Source: Symsagittifera roscoffensis (Eukaryota > Xenacoelomorpha > Acoela > Convolutidae). Taken from it: a stretch of 64,000 nt of DNA. Shown here piece by piece: positions 24,505 to 35,191 of this stretch. A model generated the notes under the pieces. The model did not search any database, had not been told where the DNA came from, and saw nothing but the letters and a program-made list of their open reading frames with translations. The stretch is taken from NCBI RefSeq assembly GCF_963678635.1, contig NC_087068.1:45677013-45741012 (forward strand), given 5' to 3'. The translations under genes and the position numbers were made by a program. Position 1 is the stretch's first letter. Every line of letters starts with the position of its first letter.

Positions 24505-24594
24505 TTAACAAGTTCTGCTGTTGTTTCTTTCGTGCGAGGATTTTTGAGTACCAACGTTTCGATTTGTTTTCGTATTTGATAAGGCTAGTGTAAC

Positions 24595-25970
24595 ACCAAA
24601 TTGTCATATCCAAAGCTGGAAAAGCAGGCAATTTTGCTGGCATCTCGGTTGAGGGAAGCTATTATGAAGGCAATTTCAATCAAGGCGAACCGCACTTCTT
24701 TGTGGACCGATAGCATCACGGTGTTGCAACGACTTCAGTCCGTCAATGAGTTACGGAATTTCGTCGCGAACCGTGTTCGTTAAACAAAAGGACTCATCAC
24801 TGTGGATTAATGGTTTCATGTGAATAATGGAGATAACAGAGTGGACATTGGCAGGCTGCAGGCCTGAATGAAACTATTTGGTTCAGGGATCCAAGTTTGC
24901 TGTTGGGCAATGAGTGGCTTTTCAAACCAAATCTGTATGGTGTTGTTAAAGATTCGCTCAGCGAAATCTGTGAACACTACCGTAGATAATTCACCACATG
25001 CTCTCACGAGTATTTTTTATCTGTAGGAGCCCGTTTTTGTTTGAGAGAATCAGATTAAGTTCACAAAATTGCTGCATTAAAGTTTCTGCATGTTGAGGTT
25101 ATTGAGTAAACACAAAGACTTCCATGGGCCTACTGCTCAAAATAACGATCTGACAGGTTTAGCCATTGCGAAAGATAAGTTGCTTCTTCTCACTCAATCC
25201 GAATTGTTCTCGATTGATTTCAAACAAACTCAACTTGGCATACCCTTAATAACGTCTAGTCGCATTGTAGGTTACTCCGTTTATTGGTCCTGATGGCATT
25301 ATTTGACGTAATCAACGCACAGCCGAAAAAAAATTCAAAACAAAGCATCCAGTCATTTTGGTTTCTCCTCATTTGTTGGTGAAACTGTTCTTGAAGCGTC
25401 CGCATTTTGCCCACAACCATCAAAAACAGATTATTTGAGTACATAAGGCAACTGTGGTCTTGGGTCTACTAGGGACTCCTCCTGCAGTTGAAAGAAGTGG
25501 TTTTGTTCGCAGAAAATGCACAGGAAGCGCTAATTATCAAATGATATCAGAACTCCAATTCGAGCAGTTTGGTTACCGCCAACGACGATTCAGTACTTGT
25601 GAGGTAGAATAAGTTGGTCTACTTTGAGTGACTGATCGCCGCAGTAGTGAGAAGAGATGTGCTGTTCTGTGCTCCTGCTTGACTACCAGTGTAATGCAAA
25701 CCGAAATTGTTCCTTCAATAGACACCGGTTCTTGCGTCATGAGGATGAAAATACCTATCTGTTCTGTGCTCCTGCTTGACTACCAGTGTAATGCAAACCG
25801 AAATTGTTCCTTCAATAGACACCGGTTCTTGCGTCATGAGGATGAAAATACCTATCGCCCGCCGTATTACGCCAAGTGTGGTGTGCTCAGAGAGCGGGAA
25901 CAATTTTGGTGGAGCGGAGAAAGGATGTTTTTTTTCGAAAGAAATAACAAACAGGCTCCCTCCATGTTAG
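24595..25970 (+). pseudogene. BEL/Pao retrotransposon pol remnant (RNase H to integrase)
   Basis: Fragments in several frames follow the BEL/Pao order. 24601-24783 reads YPKLEKQAILLASRLREAI, then LWTDSITVLQRLQS and FVANRVR, the RNase H signature of this group. 24830-24910 resembles the segment before the integrase. 25330-25530 resembles the integrase zinc-binding region in broken form. 25776-25920 reads TEIVPSIDTGSC, then PSVVCSESGNNFGGAEK, the integrase core around its second acidic residue. In this group that stretch is usually SDNGTNF, so the catalytic Asp is replaced. Stops, frameshifts and a 97-bp internal duplication show it is dead. No LTRs were identified. Confidence 0.78.
25662..25855. 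repeat. Perfect 97-bp tandem duplication inside the BEL/Pao integrase remnant
   Basis: CTGTTCTGTGCTCCTGCTTG starts at 25662 and again at 25759. The two 97-bp copies are identical by eye up to ATACCTAT. Since 97 is not a multiple of three, the duplication shifts the integrase frame. Confidence 0.93.
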
Positions 25971-26639
25971 TGCATAAAGGAATTAAATAAAGATACACTC
26001 CCCCAGGCGCGCCGCATCATGGAGGGTCTTGGGAAAAGTAAGTGCGCACTTGCAAACGTGTTTTCTAATACTCAATCGTCAATAATCTCAAATTTTTGGA
26101 GGTGGTATAGTCTATCACGTTTTTTGTTGATTGAAGCAATCGTTAATTGCCCGTTCAATAACGACCGTTGGTCTCGACTCAAGACAGTTGGAAATGTAAA
26201 CACAAAATCCTTTTCACCGAGGCGAGCACTAGGCTAGTTTTCCCTAGCTAACAAATGATGAAATATTCGACGCCAGAAAGCCTTTTTTGGTACTACACTT
26301 TCGGTCAAGTAACTGTTTTGCACTACGGTGTAATTGCTTTGCACTATCGCATAAGTTAAAATCAAGTCGAGCTAATTAATTAGAAATTTTGTTGAAAATG
26401 CTCCGATTCTCGCTTTTTCGGACAAAAAATTTTCAGTGTTTTTCAAACTGCCCCCCGAAATTTTTTTTCAACCGCAAACGAATTTTTCGTGTGTATTACA
26501 TAATTCCGGACACACTAGTCTTGGATTTTTTTCCTTTTCGTTTGTCAATTTTTTCGAAAGCGCTTAAAATCATCTTTTTCTGTGTGGCATGTTTATGAAT
26601 GTCTTGATCTATGTCTGGTAATTTCGAAAATTTCAATTT
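25971..26639. other. No recognisable gene
   Basis: Only short ORFs with no family signature. A GC-richer patch at 26000-26030 (CCAGGCGCGCCGCATC) is the end of the retroelement-derived DNA. Confidence 0.5.
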
Positions 26640-26960
26640 TCAAAATTATTCAGCAGTAAAAGTTTTTGCCAAAATGTAAAGGTTTGATACTTTCCTTTTA
26701 TTATTTGTGTGAGACAGAACTAAGACAATTCGGGCCGTTTGCAATACATTTTTAATGCAATCCGGAACAGTTTGTAGAATCCACAAACAAAAGAAAAAGA
26801 CATTCATATAGTTAAAATGAGCGGTTGCGGAATCCGCATCTGTAAGCGAAACCCGCAAATTGTAAGTGTAATCCGCACACTGAAATCCGCAAACATGTGT
26901 TTGCGGATTCAATTTACATAAATTCATATTTAAATTCGCAATTTAAATTATATCTTTTAT
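26640..26960. repeat. GCGGAATCC-rich dispersed repeat, copy 1 (partial)
   Basis: GCGGTTGCGGAATCCGCATC and related AATCCGCAAAC words are spaced by about 20 bp. The segment matches 61810-62010 in order, including the flanking AACAGTTTGT and GTTATATCTTT-like ends. Confidence 0.75.
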
Positions 26961-27009
26961 ACACTGTGTGATCACCAGCAATTTCAATATCAATTACTAA
27001 AAGAAATAC

Positions 27010-27190
27010 CAAACGTTCGATCTCAATTCCTGACCGTAAATTCAATCTCAATGCCCGTCAAACAACCAAAATTGATATTAATTCCTGTAAATATTCAACT
27101 GCGATCTCAATTCCTGTCAAACACCCAATTTTGAATGCGTTTCCTGTCAAATACCCAACTTCGATCTCAATTCCTGTCAAAAACCTTATT
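27010..27190. repeat. Degenerate minisatellite (CTCAATTCCTGTCAAACACCC)
   Basis: Five to six imperfect copies of a unit with ATCTCAATTCCTGTCAAA, spaced 35-45 bp. A single similar unit appears near 62095. Confidence 0.65.
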
Positions 27191-27818
27191 TTACAATTCT
27201 TGCCTACTGAAAAAACTGAAGTACGCTAAATTATCAGTTCATTTCAATTGAATATATTGAAAAAATATACGTTTTAAATTAGCCTTTTTCAAATAATTTC
27301 AAAATGGAAACAAACCAGAACAGTCCAGAACAGTTTGATAATGCAATATGTTCATGAACATATTTGAATTTTTAAAGTCGCGTTAAGATATTGCTTTTAA
27401 CCAACCATCTCAAATCAGACAAATTTAACCAGCCATCTCATCCCAAACACTGATCTTTTTAAGTAAGAATCTCATGTCAAATACTAATGATTTGAAAATA
27501 AGTACTGTGAACCCACCCTAATACCCCTTAATGGGTGATTGGGTTTCCAATTCGCGAAAAAGTTATGCCTTTGCCCAAAATTGCAAAAAAAAGTACAGAA
27601 AACCAAATAGCATGCTGAACTACTCCCTTGGCAAGCCCACGTACCCTTCAGGCTTCACTCATGGGCCCGTTTAACACAAATTGCTGTTATATTTAGCAAA
27701 GAGCTGAAATTATCAAGAAAACAAAAACCTAAAAAGTAGGTTGGTTTCAATTAGAACGGGCAACATAACAAAACAAAGGCAAGCTCATGCGTAAACTTTA
27801 TAATTAACGAGTGGTGCA

Positions 27819-27914
27819 TGTTATAGTAATATGTTGTATACGTACCGGTACTAAGCATACATTTTTCAGATGTCTTGAAATAAAGCTTCTACTTCAAGCT
27901 GTTTTCACACGACA
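27819..27914 (+). repeat. 5' LTR of the gypsy element (about 97 bp)
   Basis: It starts TGTTATAGTAATATG and ends TTTTCACACGACA, and it matches 33900-33997 with small gaps. The match stops at the same base at its right end, consistent with an LTR. It contains TACTAAGCATACATTTTTCAG, which resembles a branch point plus 3' splice site. About 97 bp is very short for a gypsy LTR. Confidence 0.6.
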
Positions 27915-27915
27915 A

Positions 27916-29524
27916 TCTATTATATATTTAAATGCGGGCTTCACTATCTCGCCATGCTTAAGCTTTTTCAACGTATTTTTTTTGCATGTTTAAGCTATAT
28001 CGTATATTGCGCATGGTTAAGAATTTTTTTCGATTTTCCAATTTGGTTTTAGTGGTTATTTTACCGAGTTTAAATTAAGCAGCCCAATATCGAATTAGGG
28101 GTTGCGAATTTGGCCTCATATCTATTATAAATTTAAATGCGAGCTTCACTATCTCGCCGTGTTTAAGCTTTTTCAACGTATTATTTCTGCATGTTTGGGC
28201 TGTATCGTATATTGCAATGGTTAAGAATTTTTTCGATTTTCCAATTTGATTTTAGTGATTATTTTTACCGAGTTTAAATTAAGCAGCCAAATATTGAATT
28301 AGGGGTTGCAAATTTGACCTCCAATTTTGAATGCCCGAATCATTTTAGTTAACGAGATAAGACGATTTTTGAGATTTTTTCAAAAATTTTCAGAAATTTC
28401 AAATAACAAAATAATTTACAAAAGTTGAAGTTCCCAACTCTGTAGCTGAGTGCTGTCGGAGTACTCTAAGGAAAAACAAATCTTGCCTCCAAATATGACT
28501 GTTCAAATCCTTGTAATTTTCGAGATATGACGTTTTTTGTGATTTTTTCAAAATTTTTCAGAAAACTTAAATTATTGTTAGTTTTTAAAAATCTGAAATC
28601 CCAACCCTGTAGATAGGTCCTGTCGGAGTACTCTCAAAGATTGCGAATCTTGCCTCTAAGTATGACTGCTCAATTCTTTGTAGTTTTCGAGATATGACAT
28701 TTTTTGTGATTTTTTCAAAATTTTCAGAAAGTTTAAATTAATTATTTTTCAAAATTTGTAATTCCCAACTCTATAGTTCGGCGTCAAAGTACTCTCAAGG
28801 ATTGCGAATCTTGCCTCCATTTATCACTGCTCAATTTTTTTTAGTTTTCGAGATATGACGTTTTTTGTGATTTTTTCGAAATTTTCAGAAAGTTTAAATT
28901 AATTATTTTTCAAAATTTGAAATTCCCAACTCTATAGTTCGGCGTTGTCAGGGTACACTAAAGAGTTGCAAATCTTGCCACATGCGACTGCTAAACGCGA
29001 CTGCTCAAATGCTTTTTTTTTTTGCGAGATGTGACGTTTTTTTTTTTCAAAATTTCTCAAAGAAGTTATCTACAAAGAAATTCAAAAAATTTGAAACTAC
29101 TAACCTGATGAAGATACAACCTTATTGTCAGCGTACACCCAGGCGTCTCAAAGCTTGCCTCTTAATAAGAATGCTCAGATTCTTTTAGTTTCCGAGATAT
29201 GACGTTTTTTTTTTCAATTTTTTTTCGGGAAACTTAGGTTTAAAAAAATTCACAAAATTTTGGATTCCTAACCCTATAGTAGGGTGCTCTCAGTGACTCT
29301 CAGTGGTTGCAAATCTGGCTCCAAATTTCTCCAGAGGCCCATTTAGTTTTCGAGATGACGCTTTTAAAATGGGAATTAAAGAAAATTTAAAAGTTCGAAA
29401 TTACCAACCCTGAAATTGGGTGCAGTCAGAGTACACTAAAAGTTTGCAGATGTTGTTTCCAATATATGCGGTGTTTCATGAGTAGTCGAAAAATTTTGAA
29501 GCACCGAAGGTGCGTTAATTGCTA
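27916..29524 (+). mobile_element. Helitron-like element with 169-bp satellite, inserted behind the 5' LTR
   Basis: It starts A/TCTATTATATATTTAAATG, exactly where LTR similarity ends. A second, internal 5'-end module follows at about 28126 (ATCTATTATAAATTTAAATG). From about 28330 to 29480 there are six to seven satellite units of increasing divergence, each with a CGAGATATGACGTTTTTT block. At 29501-29513 there is a hairpin (GCACC-GAA-GGTGC), 11 bases before TTTTATTTT. Known: Helitrons end in a short hairpin about 10 bases before the 3' terminus. The canonical CTRR end is not clear here (GCTA), so the 3' end is approximate. Confidence 0.55.
28330..29480. repeat. 169-bp satellite, 6-7 units, inverted relative to 1-870
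   Basis: Units are recognised by TCGAGATATGACG and CCCAACTCTATAG-type blocks. Identity is highest at about 28500-28700 and falls towards 29480. Confidence 0.82.
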
Positions 29525-29542
29525 TTTTATTTTAATACATCA

Positions 29543-30538
29543 ATGAAGTTTAAATCGCCCGACCTCCCGGCGAACCCCACGCCAGAGCAGTGGAAGTGGT
29601 GGAAGCAATGTTTTACAGATCGGGCTCGTCATGAACGAAATAACGCTAGACGCCCATAAACTGACATTCCTGCGGAGTATGGCCGGTTCAGAACTATTCG
29701 CGCTTCTCAACAACTGTGGGACGTATGCTGAGGCGATTGGTGTACTGGATACTCAGTTCAAACGACAACAAGGGTTTTGTACGCGAGGCACCAGCTTTTG
29801 ACATGCTGTCAAAGGCCGAGCGAGGCCATGAACGATTTCATCAAGCGCCTTCGTATATTGGTTCAACAGAGCGAATGTAAAGATATCACAACATCAGTTC
29901 ACCAAGAACTCTTGTTGCGCGATGCTCTTGTCGCAGGCGTATCGTCCGATATTATCAGAGCACGCCTTCTGAAGTTGGATGACAGCAAAGCCAATCCTAA
30001 TGACTGCATATTCCTCGCGAACGCGATAGAACTTTCAACAAACCATCAACCCAGCGTTGTTACCAAAGGTAACCAGACAGCTACCTTAGCAGCAACTGGT
30101 AAGTCTAATCACCAAACTCAAGGCAAGGTTCAGGCCCAAGGTAACACCTCCAGAGGTAAGTGCCAATTCTGTCGTTCTGGTTTCCATAGCCCCAGGTCAT
30201 GCCCTGCAAGAAATGACGTTTGTCATAAATGCGGAAAATCGGGTCACTGGCAAGTCGTTTGTCGCTTACAAGCTGCAGCTGTCTATGGAGATGAAGAGTC
30301 AATTGTTGCCTCTGTCTTGTGCGCCATGCCGTCAAAATCTAACTCCTTTTACGCTTCAGTTTGCGTGAACGAGCGATCAGATATGAAAGCTCTGATAGAC
30401 CCAGGCTCTACTGATTCTCTTATTCGAGCTAATTTGGCCAAGGAAGTTGACCTAAACATCACTCGCAATAGCTCTACCACGTTACTAGCGGACGGCAAAC
30501 CTGTCAAATTTATAGGCTATGCTAGAGCTAATTGCTAA
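29543..30538 (+). pseudogene. gag: gag with CCHC knuckles and protease start (frameshifted)
   Basis: An ATG at 29543 opens a frame beginning MKFKSPDLPANPTPEQW that stops at about 29658. Coding continues in a second frame from about 29627 to 29775 (NEITLDAHKLTFLRSMAG, capsid-like) and in a third from 29777 to 30538. The third holds capsid-like sequence, then two zinc knuckles of the form CX2CX4HX4C at about 30160-30208 and 30220-30262, then a protease start (ALIDPGSTDSLI, about 30388-30423). The usual active-site triplet is D-T/S-G, and here the middle residue is proline. Two frameshifts and this change indicate decay. The product would be the structural and nucleic-acid-binding protein of virus-like particles. 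Confidence 0.83.
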
Positions 30539-30539
30539 T

Positions 30540-33440
30540 TTAGTAATGTGCGGCCGAGAATACGATGTGCAGTTTAAGGTTATTCAGTCTCTCGTCACTC
30601 ACATTTATCATTGGTAATAATGTGCTTGCGGAGCACGAGGTTGTGGAGTTCCGTCCAAGTGGAACCAGGGACAAGCTAACTTTCTGCGCTAGTTCTCGAA
30701 GGTGTGCTTCTACGGTGTTTCCTACCATGAGCATAGATCCTCCCTTTATTTTCTCCGGGCGCCTTTGGGCGGGGAAGTCTGCAATTGTCACCAAATTGCG
30801 TAAATGTGCTCCTGAGAACATGCGTTTTATGAGGGAAGAAGTAGCGAGGCTGCTTCACAGTGGCATAGTTGAGGAGTCGGTCACAAAAAGCGAATGGTCG
30901 TGGATTACTCTCAAAAAATTAATCTGTATAATGAGGTTGATGCCTATCCGCCTATCCGTTCCCAGACATAGAAGATCTCATCCTCAAAGCCTCCGACAAT
31001 AGCATTTTTTCAAAGTTAGATCTAAAGTCGGCATACCACCAAATTCCTCTTCGTATCGAGGATAGACCTATGACAGCGTTTGAGGTCGATTGTAAATTAT
31101 ACCAATTTCCGCGCCTTCCGTTCGGAGGAACCAATGCCGTTCCAGCATTTCAACGCATTGTGGATTGAATTGTTGAAAAACGCGCGCTAGAAAGAACTCA
31201 TCCATATTTTGATGATGTCATTATTGGTGGCCGTGACAAGGAAGAACACGACCGTAACCTTGACGCGTTCCTTTCAGCAGCTAAATCTGTGCAACTCACC
31301 ATCAACGAGGACAAAAGTGTTTTCGGTGTCTCAAAAATCTCGTTTCTCGGTCACATCATTGAGAAGGGTTGTAAAAAGCCCGATCCTGAGCGTTTGCAGG
31401 CTCTAATAGGTTATCCTGTTCCGTCAACTTTACCTCAGCTTCGCCTCTTGCTGGGGCTTCTTCGCTTACAACGCGAAATGGATTCAGAATTACTCTAACA
31501 AAGTCAAACCACTCCTTTGGCACTTCAGAACAATGTTATCCCACTTCAGTTGCCCTGTTTGAGCGCTATCGACACCATCAAGAATGACATCGCTAAGTCC
31601 TGTCTGGCAGTCCAAATAAGCAGTTTGGCCCTTTGCTACTTGAGACTGATGCTTCTGGGTCTGCGATAGGGGCCGTTCTTTCCCAAGCTGAGCGACCAAT
31701 TGTGTTCTTCGCACGCACCTTGAGTCAACCAGAGCAAAAACAGTCGGCCGTAGAGCGTGAGGCTATGGCTATCGTGGAGTCTTTTCGCAAATGGGCTCAC
31801 TTCATCAAGGCTATTGATACAACTGTCAAAACGGATCAAAAGTCTGTTTCATTCACATTTTCGCGGAACAAGTCGAAATTTAACAAGACTGCTCGTATCA
31901 GGGCGAAGCCCTGAATGTTCCGACTGCCTTCTAAGGTTTATTGAGCCGCAGTAATACAAAAAAAATGAAATAAAATAAAATGAAATTTTTTTAAGTTTGA
32001 AAATTTTTTATGAAAATCATCCCCCCACACGCCATATAAAGTACAAAAAGATAGATTTCGTTCCTTGCAACACATCAATTACGGTAAATAAGCTTCGTTC
32101 AACCAATTAGGAACGATTTATAAGACGGATTAAATCTCGCTTACGCGTTAATAGCGCGAATTATATTGCGCGTTAATTGTCCCAAATTGGTCAAAATGGC
32201 AATCTTTAAACCCTCATAACTTTACGAAAAATGATCACAGGTGAAATATCTTTTCAAAATTAAGCTCAGGACAACAATACCTTTTGAATGATATAAAAAA
32301 ATTCCGTCAAAAATGGCTAGTTAAAAAGTCGAAATTTGTCTGAAGAAAAAAAAACCCACCCCGAGCACAAATATTCCGTTACTTTCGTATCAAAAGTCGG
32401 AACAATAACAAAAAACTGGTGCGATGGAGATTAGAATTATCCGAGTTTAAATATGATATTCAGTATCGTTGTGGCAAAGACAATAATTCCGCTGACGCCC
32501 TTTCTCGGATTCATGTAGCTGCTACAACATCTTGCCTGCTAGACGACCATGTCGAAGTGCATAATAGCCTTGCTCATCCTGGCGTCACGCGTCTAGGGGA
32601 GTACATTCAGCGACATAATCTGCCTTTTTCGCTTGCTGAGGTTCGTGAAGTTGTTGCCACTTGCAGAACTTGTTTAGAATGTAAGCCAAGGTTTTTCAAA
32701 CCTTCCCAAGCTGGCCACATTGTGAAGGCATCAAAACTGTTTGAACGTCTGGGAGTTGATATATTGGGACCAAAAGTTCCGTCTGCAAAATCACAAAGCC
32801 GATTTGTTCTCACGGTAGTCGATGAATACAGCCGCTTTCCGTTCGCGTTTCCTTTGCGGAACATCACATCTGAGGCGTTGATTGCGTGCTTTTCTCAGCT
32901 CTTTGCAATTTTTGGGTCACCCGGGTTCATTCATTCGGACAGTTTATGTCGGCATAATTCGATGAGTTTTGCCAATCTCGAAGAATATCGGATTCGCGCC
33001 CGACGCCTTACAACCCAAAAGGAAACAGCCAAACCGAATGGTTTAATGGCGTTCCCTGGAAGGGTGTAACCTGTCTACTGATTTATCGTCGACTAAATGC
33101 TAGGAGGTGGGAATCAGTCCTACCCGAAGCGTTAATTGCCATGAGGTCTTTGCTTTGTACCGCCATAAACGACACGCCACATAACAAGTTTTTCAGTTTC
33201 GTAAAGCGCGAATCTCGTGGAACTAATCTTTCATTGTGGCACTCCGCGGGCAAGAAAGCAGGTCTTCGTAACTTTGTTCGAAACAAAAACGACCCCTTAA
33301 TTGTGCCTGTTACTATGACCAAGTAATCAACCCATACTTTGTCAGAGTTCGCAAAGAAGATGGTAGGCTGGACACTGTTTCTACAACCTCGCAGTTGTGA
33401 AATTTTTGGCACAACTAACGTGGGACTAGCCATCCTATCT
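30540..33440 (+). pseudogene. pol: pol: reverse transcriptase, RNase H, integrase (broken)
   Basis: Segments in shifting frames make up the RT. About 30760-30880 is the N-terminal palm/finger region (REEVARLLHSGIVEES). About 31010-31150 holds FSKLDLKSAYHQIPL and LPFGGTNAVPAFQR. The YFDD-type catalytic motif (PYFDDV) is at 31202-31219, and LGHIIEKG lies near 31345. RNase H is at 31633-31880 (LETDASGSAIGAVLSQ, then FARTLSQPEQKQSAVEREA). It is split by a 519-bp insertion at 31887-32405 and resumes in the same frame with RWRLELSEFKYDI and NSADALSR. The integrase zinc finger spans about 32560-32690 (HPGVTRL, then CRTCLEC). The core has VDILGP at about 32755 and HSDSLC at about 32935. The third acidic segment (GNSQTE-like, about 33020) is out of frame. 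A C-terminal NFVRNKNDPL segment follows. Confidence 0.85.
31887..32405 (+). mobile_element. Family M non-autonomous element inserted in gypsy RNase H
   Basis: The 519-bp insertion is flanked by TAACAA on both sides (31881-31886 and 32406-32411). The pol reading frame continues in register when the insert and one TAACAA are skipped. The element starts GACTGCTCGTATCAGGG and ends near CAAAAGTCGGAACAA. It has a CACACGCCATATAAAGTAC segment and a symmetrical GCGCGTTAATTG/TTAATAGCGCGAAT core. No terminal inverted repeat or ORF is visible, so the class is unclear. Other copies lie at 41270, 59103 and 62757. Confidence 0.8.
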
Positions 33441-33510
33441 CAAGATCCATACGGAACTACGATGCTGGCGAAGAGAAGCCTTTATAGGCTCTCTTCGGCA
33501 TAACCGCAAT

Positions 33511-33553
33511 CAAAAACAACAGCAACAACAACAACAACAACAACAACAACAGC

Positions 33554-33624
<71 letters not shown>

Positions 33625-33633
33625 CGACAACAG
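33511..33633 (+). repeat. (CAA)n microsatellite at the 3' end of the gypsy internal region
   Basis: About 40 triplets with a few CAG/CGA interruptions. It would encode polyglutamine or polyasparagine in two frames and polyvaline antisense. The long antisense ORF at 33482-33745 is an artefact of this run. Confidence 0.93.
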
Positions 33634-33897
33634 CCTTGACTCCTGGGGTCAATAGTGTCCCGTCTCCTTCTGAAGATACCAGGGCACACGAAGTGGGAAC
33701 TGACCAGGGTGAGCAGGCAAACCCACCATCAATTCTATCAACCAAGAAGACGAGGTTAGTGAATCCATCGAGCCGTCTTCAGTCCCGTGTGACAACCCGG
33801 AAGTATTGAACCCTGCGTGCAACAAAAGGAGTATTGCTTAACAAAGAGCTATCCGGTCCAGAAAGCAGCCTGATAGACTTATAACGTTGGGGAGGAA

Positions 33898-33997
33898 CGT
33901 TATAATAATATTTTGTATACGTACCGGTAACTAAGCATACATTTGTATTTCAGATGTATTGAAAGAAAGCTTCCACTTCAAGCTATTTTCACACAAC
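33898..33997 (+). repeat. 3' LTR of the gypsy element (about 100 bp)
   Basis: GTTATAATAATATTTTGTATAC through TTTTCACACAACA matches 27819-27914. A purine tract (TTGGGGAGGA) directly precedes it, as expected for second-strand priming. The gap of 3-4 bases and several substitutions relative to the 5' copy indicate an old insertion. Confidence 0.62.
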
Positions 33998-35191
33998 ATT
34001 GCACACTTCTAGAGAACATTTAAAACATTTTTGGACGACGAATCTAACTTTTTTGAGGAATGAGATGATTTATCAAAAAAACTCACAATTTTTGAAAATT
34101 ATTCAATTTTTTGCCGGCGGATATCTATTCAATTATTTTTTTGACCGACCAATTTTTGCACATGACAAAAACCAGTTATATTCCTAAATAATCCATGCAA
34201 AAAAATTTCATTGGTAATAATTTATACTTTCAGCGCTCTGAAAATTGAATAAGAAAAACAAAACAAAAATTTAAGGGATACTCTGAAAAAACAACAACGT
34301 ATCAAAAAACTGAATAAGTCAACCACCAAATTTTAAACTATGACCTACTTTTTAATTGTTGTTTTTTGTCTTTAAGTAAAATTTGGACATCAAAATTGTT
34401 TTTAAAAGTCAAAAAATCTGGAAAAAAATGCCTAAAAAAACCTATAAAAATTGACTTCGTTTTCCCAACACAACAGATGATAAATTTTTCGGTTTTTCAG
34501 AACAACCGACATGATCATTTTTTCTAAAACGCAAAATGTCATCTATAGCAACCATTGATAATAAAAAAAGTAGCCATGTGACAATGCAATAGTGCAAAAC
34601 TCTGGAGCGAACCAACCTCCCAGCGAACTACAAAAAAAACCCTAACAAGAAGTTTTTTTGCAAAAAAAAAACATTGTTTTTGACATTAAAAACATATTTT
34701 TTGGTCATCTATCCCAAAATTGTCTCCAGACACACACTTTTGCAAAGTTTCGAGAAAAATGCAACAGTTACTTTAGACAGGAATGATTTTTAAATTCAGA
34801 CATTTATAAGGTTATAAGCTACTCTCTCAAAAATAAATTAAGTTTTAATAATTAAAAAAGGCGTTCCGACAAGAAAAGTGTTGTTTTTTATTTTAAATCT
34901 TACGAGTGTGGCAGAATAGGATCCTCTACCATTTTTTACCGACACTTGTACCGATCGGTCTAATTTCTCCAATTTCAGAGATTTTTCTGAGTTCATCTGT
35001 TTCAGTTTGCCTAATTTCGCGTTCGCGTTGCCTAAATTTGATAGGTTACGCATGTTCGTCTAATCTGATAGCTAACTCATTAGTCATAATAGCTCGTGTT
35101 TATATCCCAGTTTGAAAATAGGTCACTGAACCAGTTTTATATAATACATCGTTCGTTCAGTTTTGGGTTGCTTAAATTATTGTCTTTTCAA
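33998..35191. other. AT-rich spacer with no assigned gene
   Basis: Only short ORFs are present. The minus strand at 34900-35110 reads as charged helix-like fragments in two alternating frames (RQREREIRQTETDEL; NSEKSLKLEKLDRS), possibly a decayed coding fragment. No family was identified. Confidence 0.4.

Larger units (their letters stand above)
29525..33997 (+). mobile_element. Degenerate Ty3/gypsy (Metaviridae) LTR retrotransposon, internal region and 3' LTR
   Basis: The order is gag (29543), two CCHC knuckles, aspartic protease, reverse transcriptase, RNase H, integrase, a (CAA)n tract, a purine-rich GGGGAGGA at 33889-33896 and a terminal repeat. RT, then RNase H, then integrase is the Ty3/gypsy order. 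Multiple frameshifts, stops and two insertions show it cannot be active. No primer-binding site was recognised, perhaps because the Helitron-like element sits where it should be. No envelope-like ORF is seen. Confidence 0.85.

Noticed and set aside
29543-33440. Active endogenous retrovirus
   Set aside because: There are multiple frameshifts and stops, two insertions, an altered protease active site and no envelope-like frame.
33482-33745. Polyvaline-containing ORF
   Set aside because: It is the antisense of the (CAA)n microsatellite.
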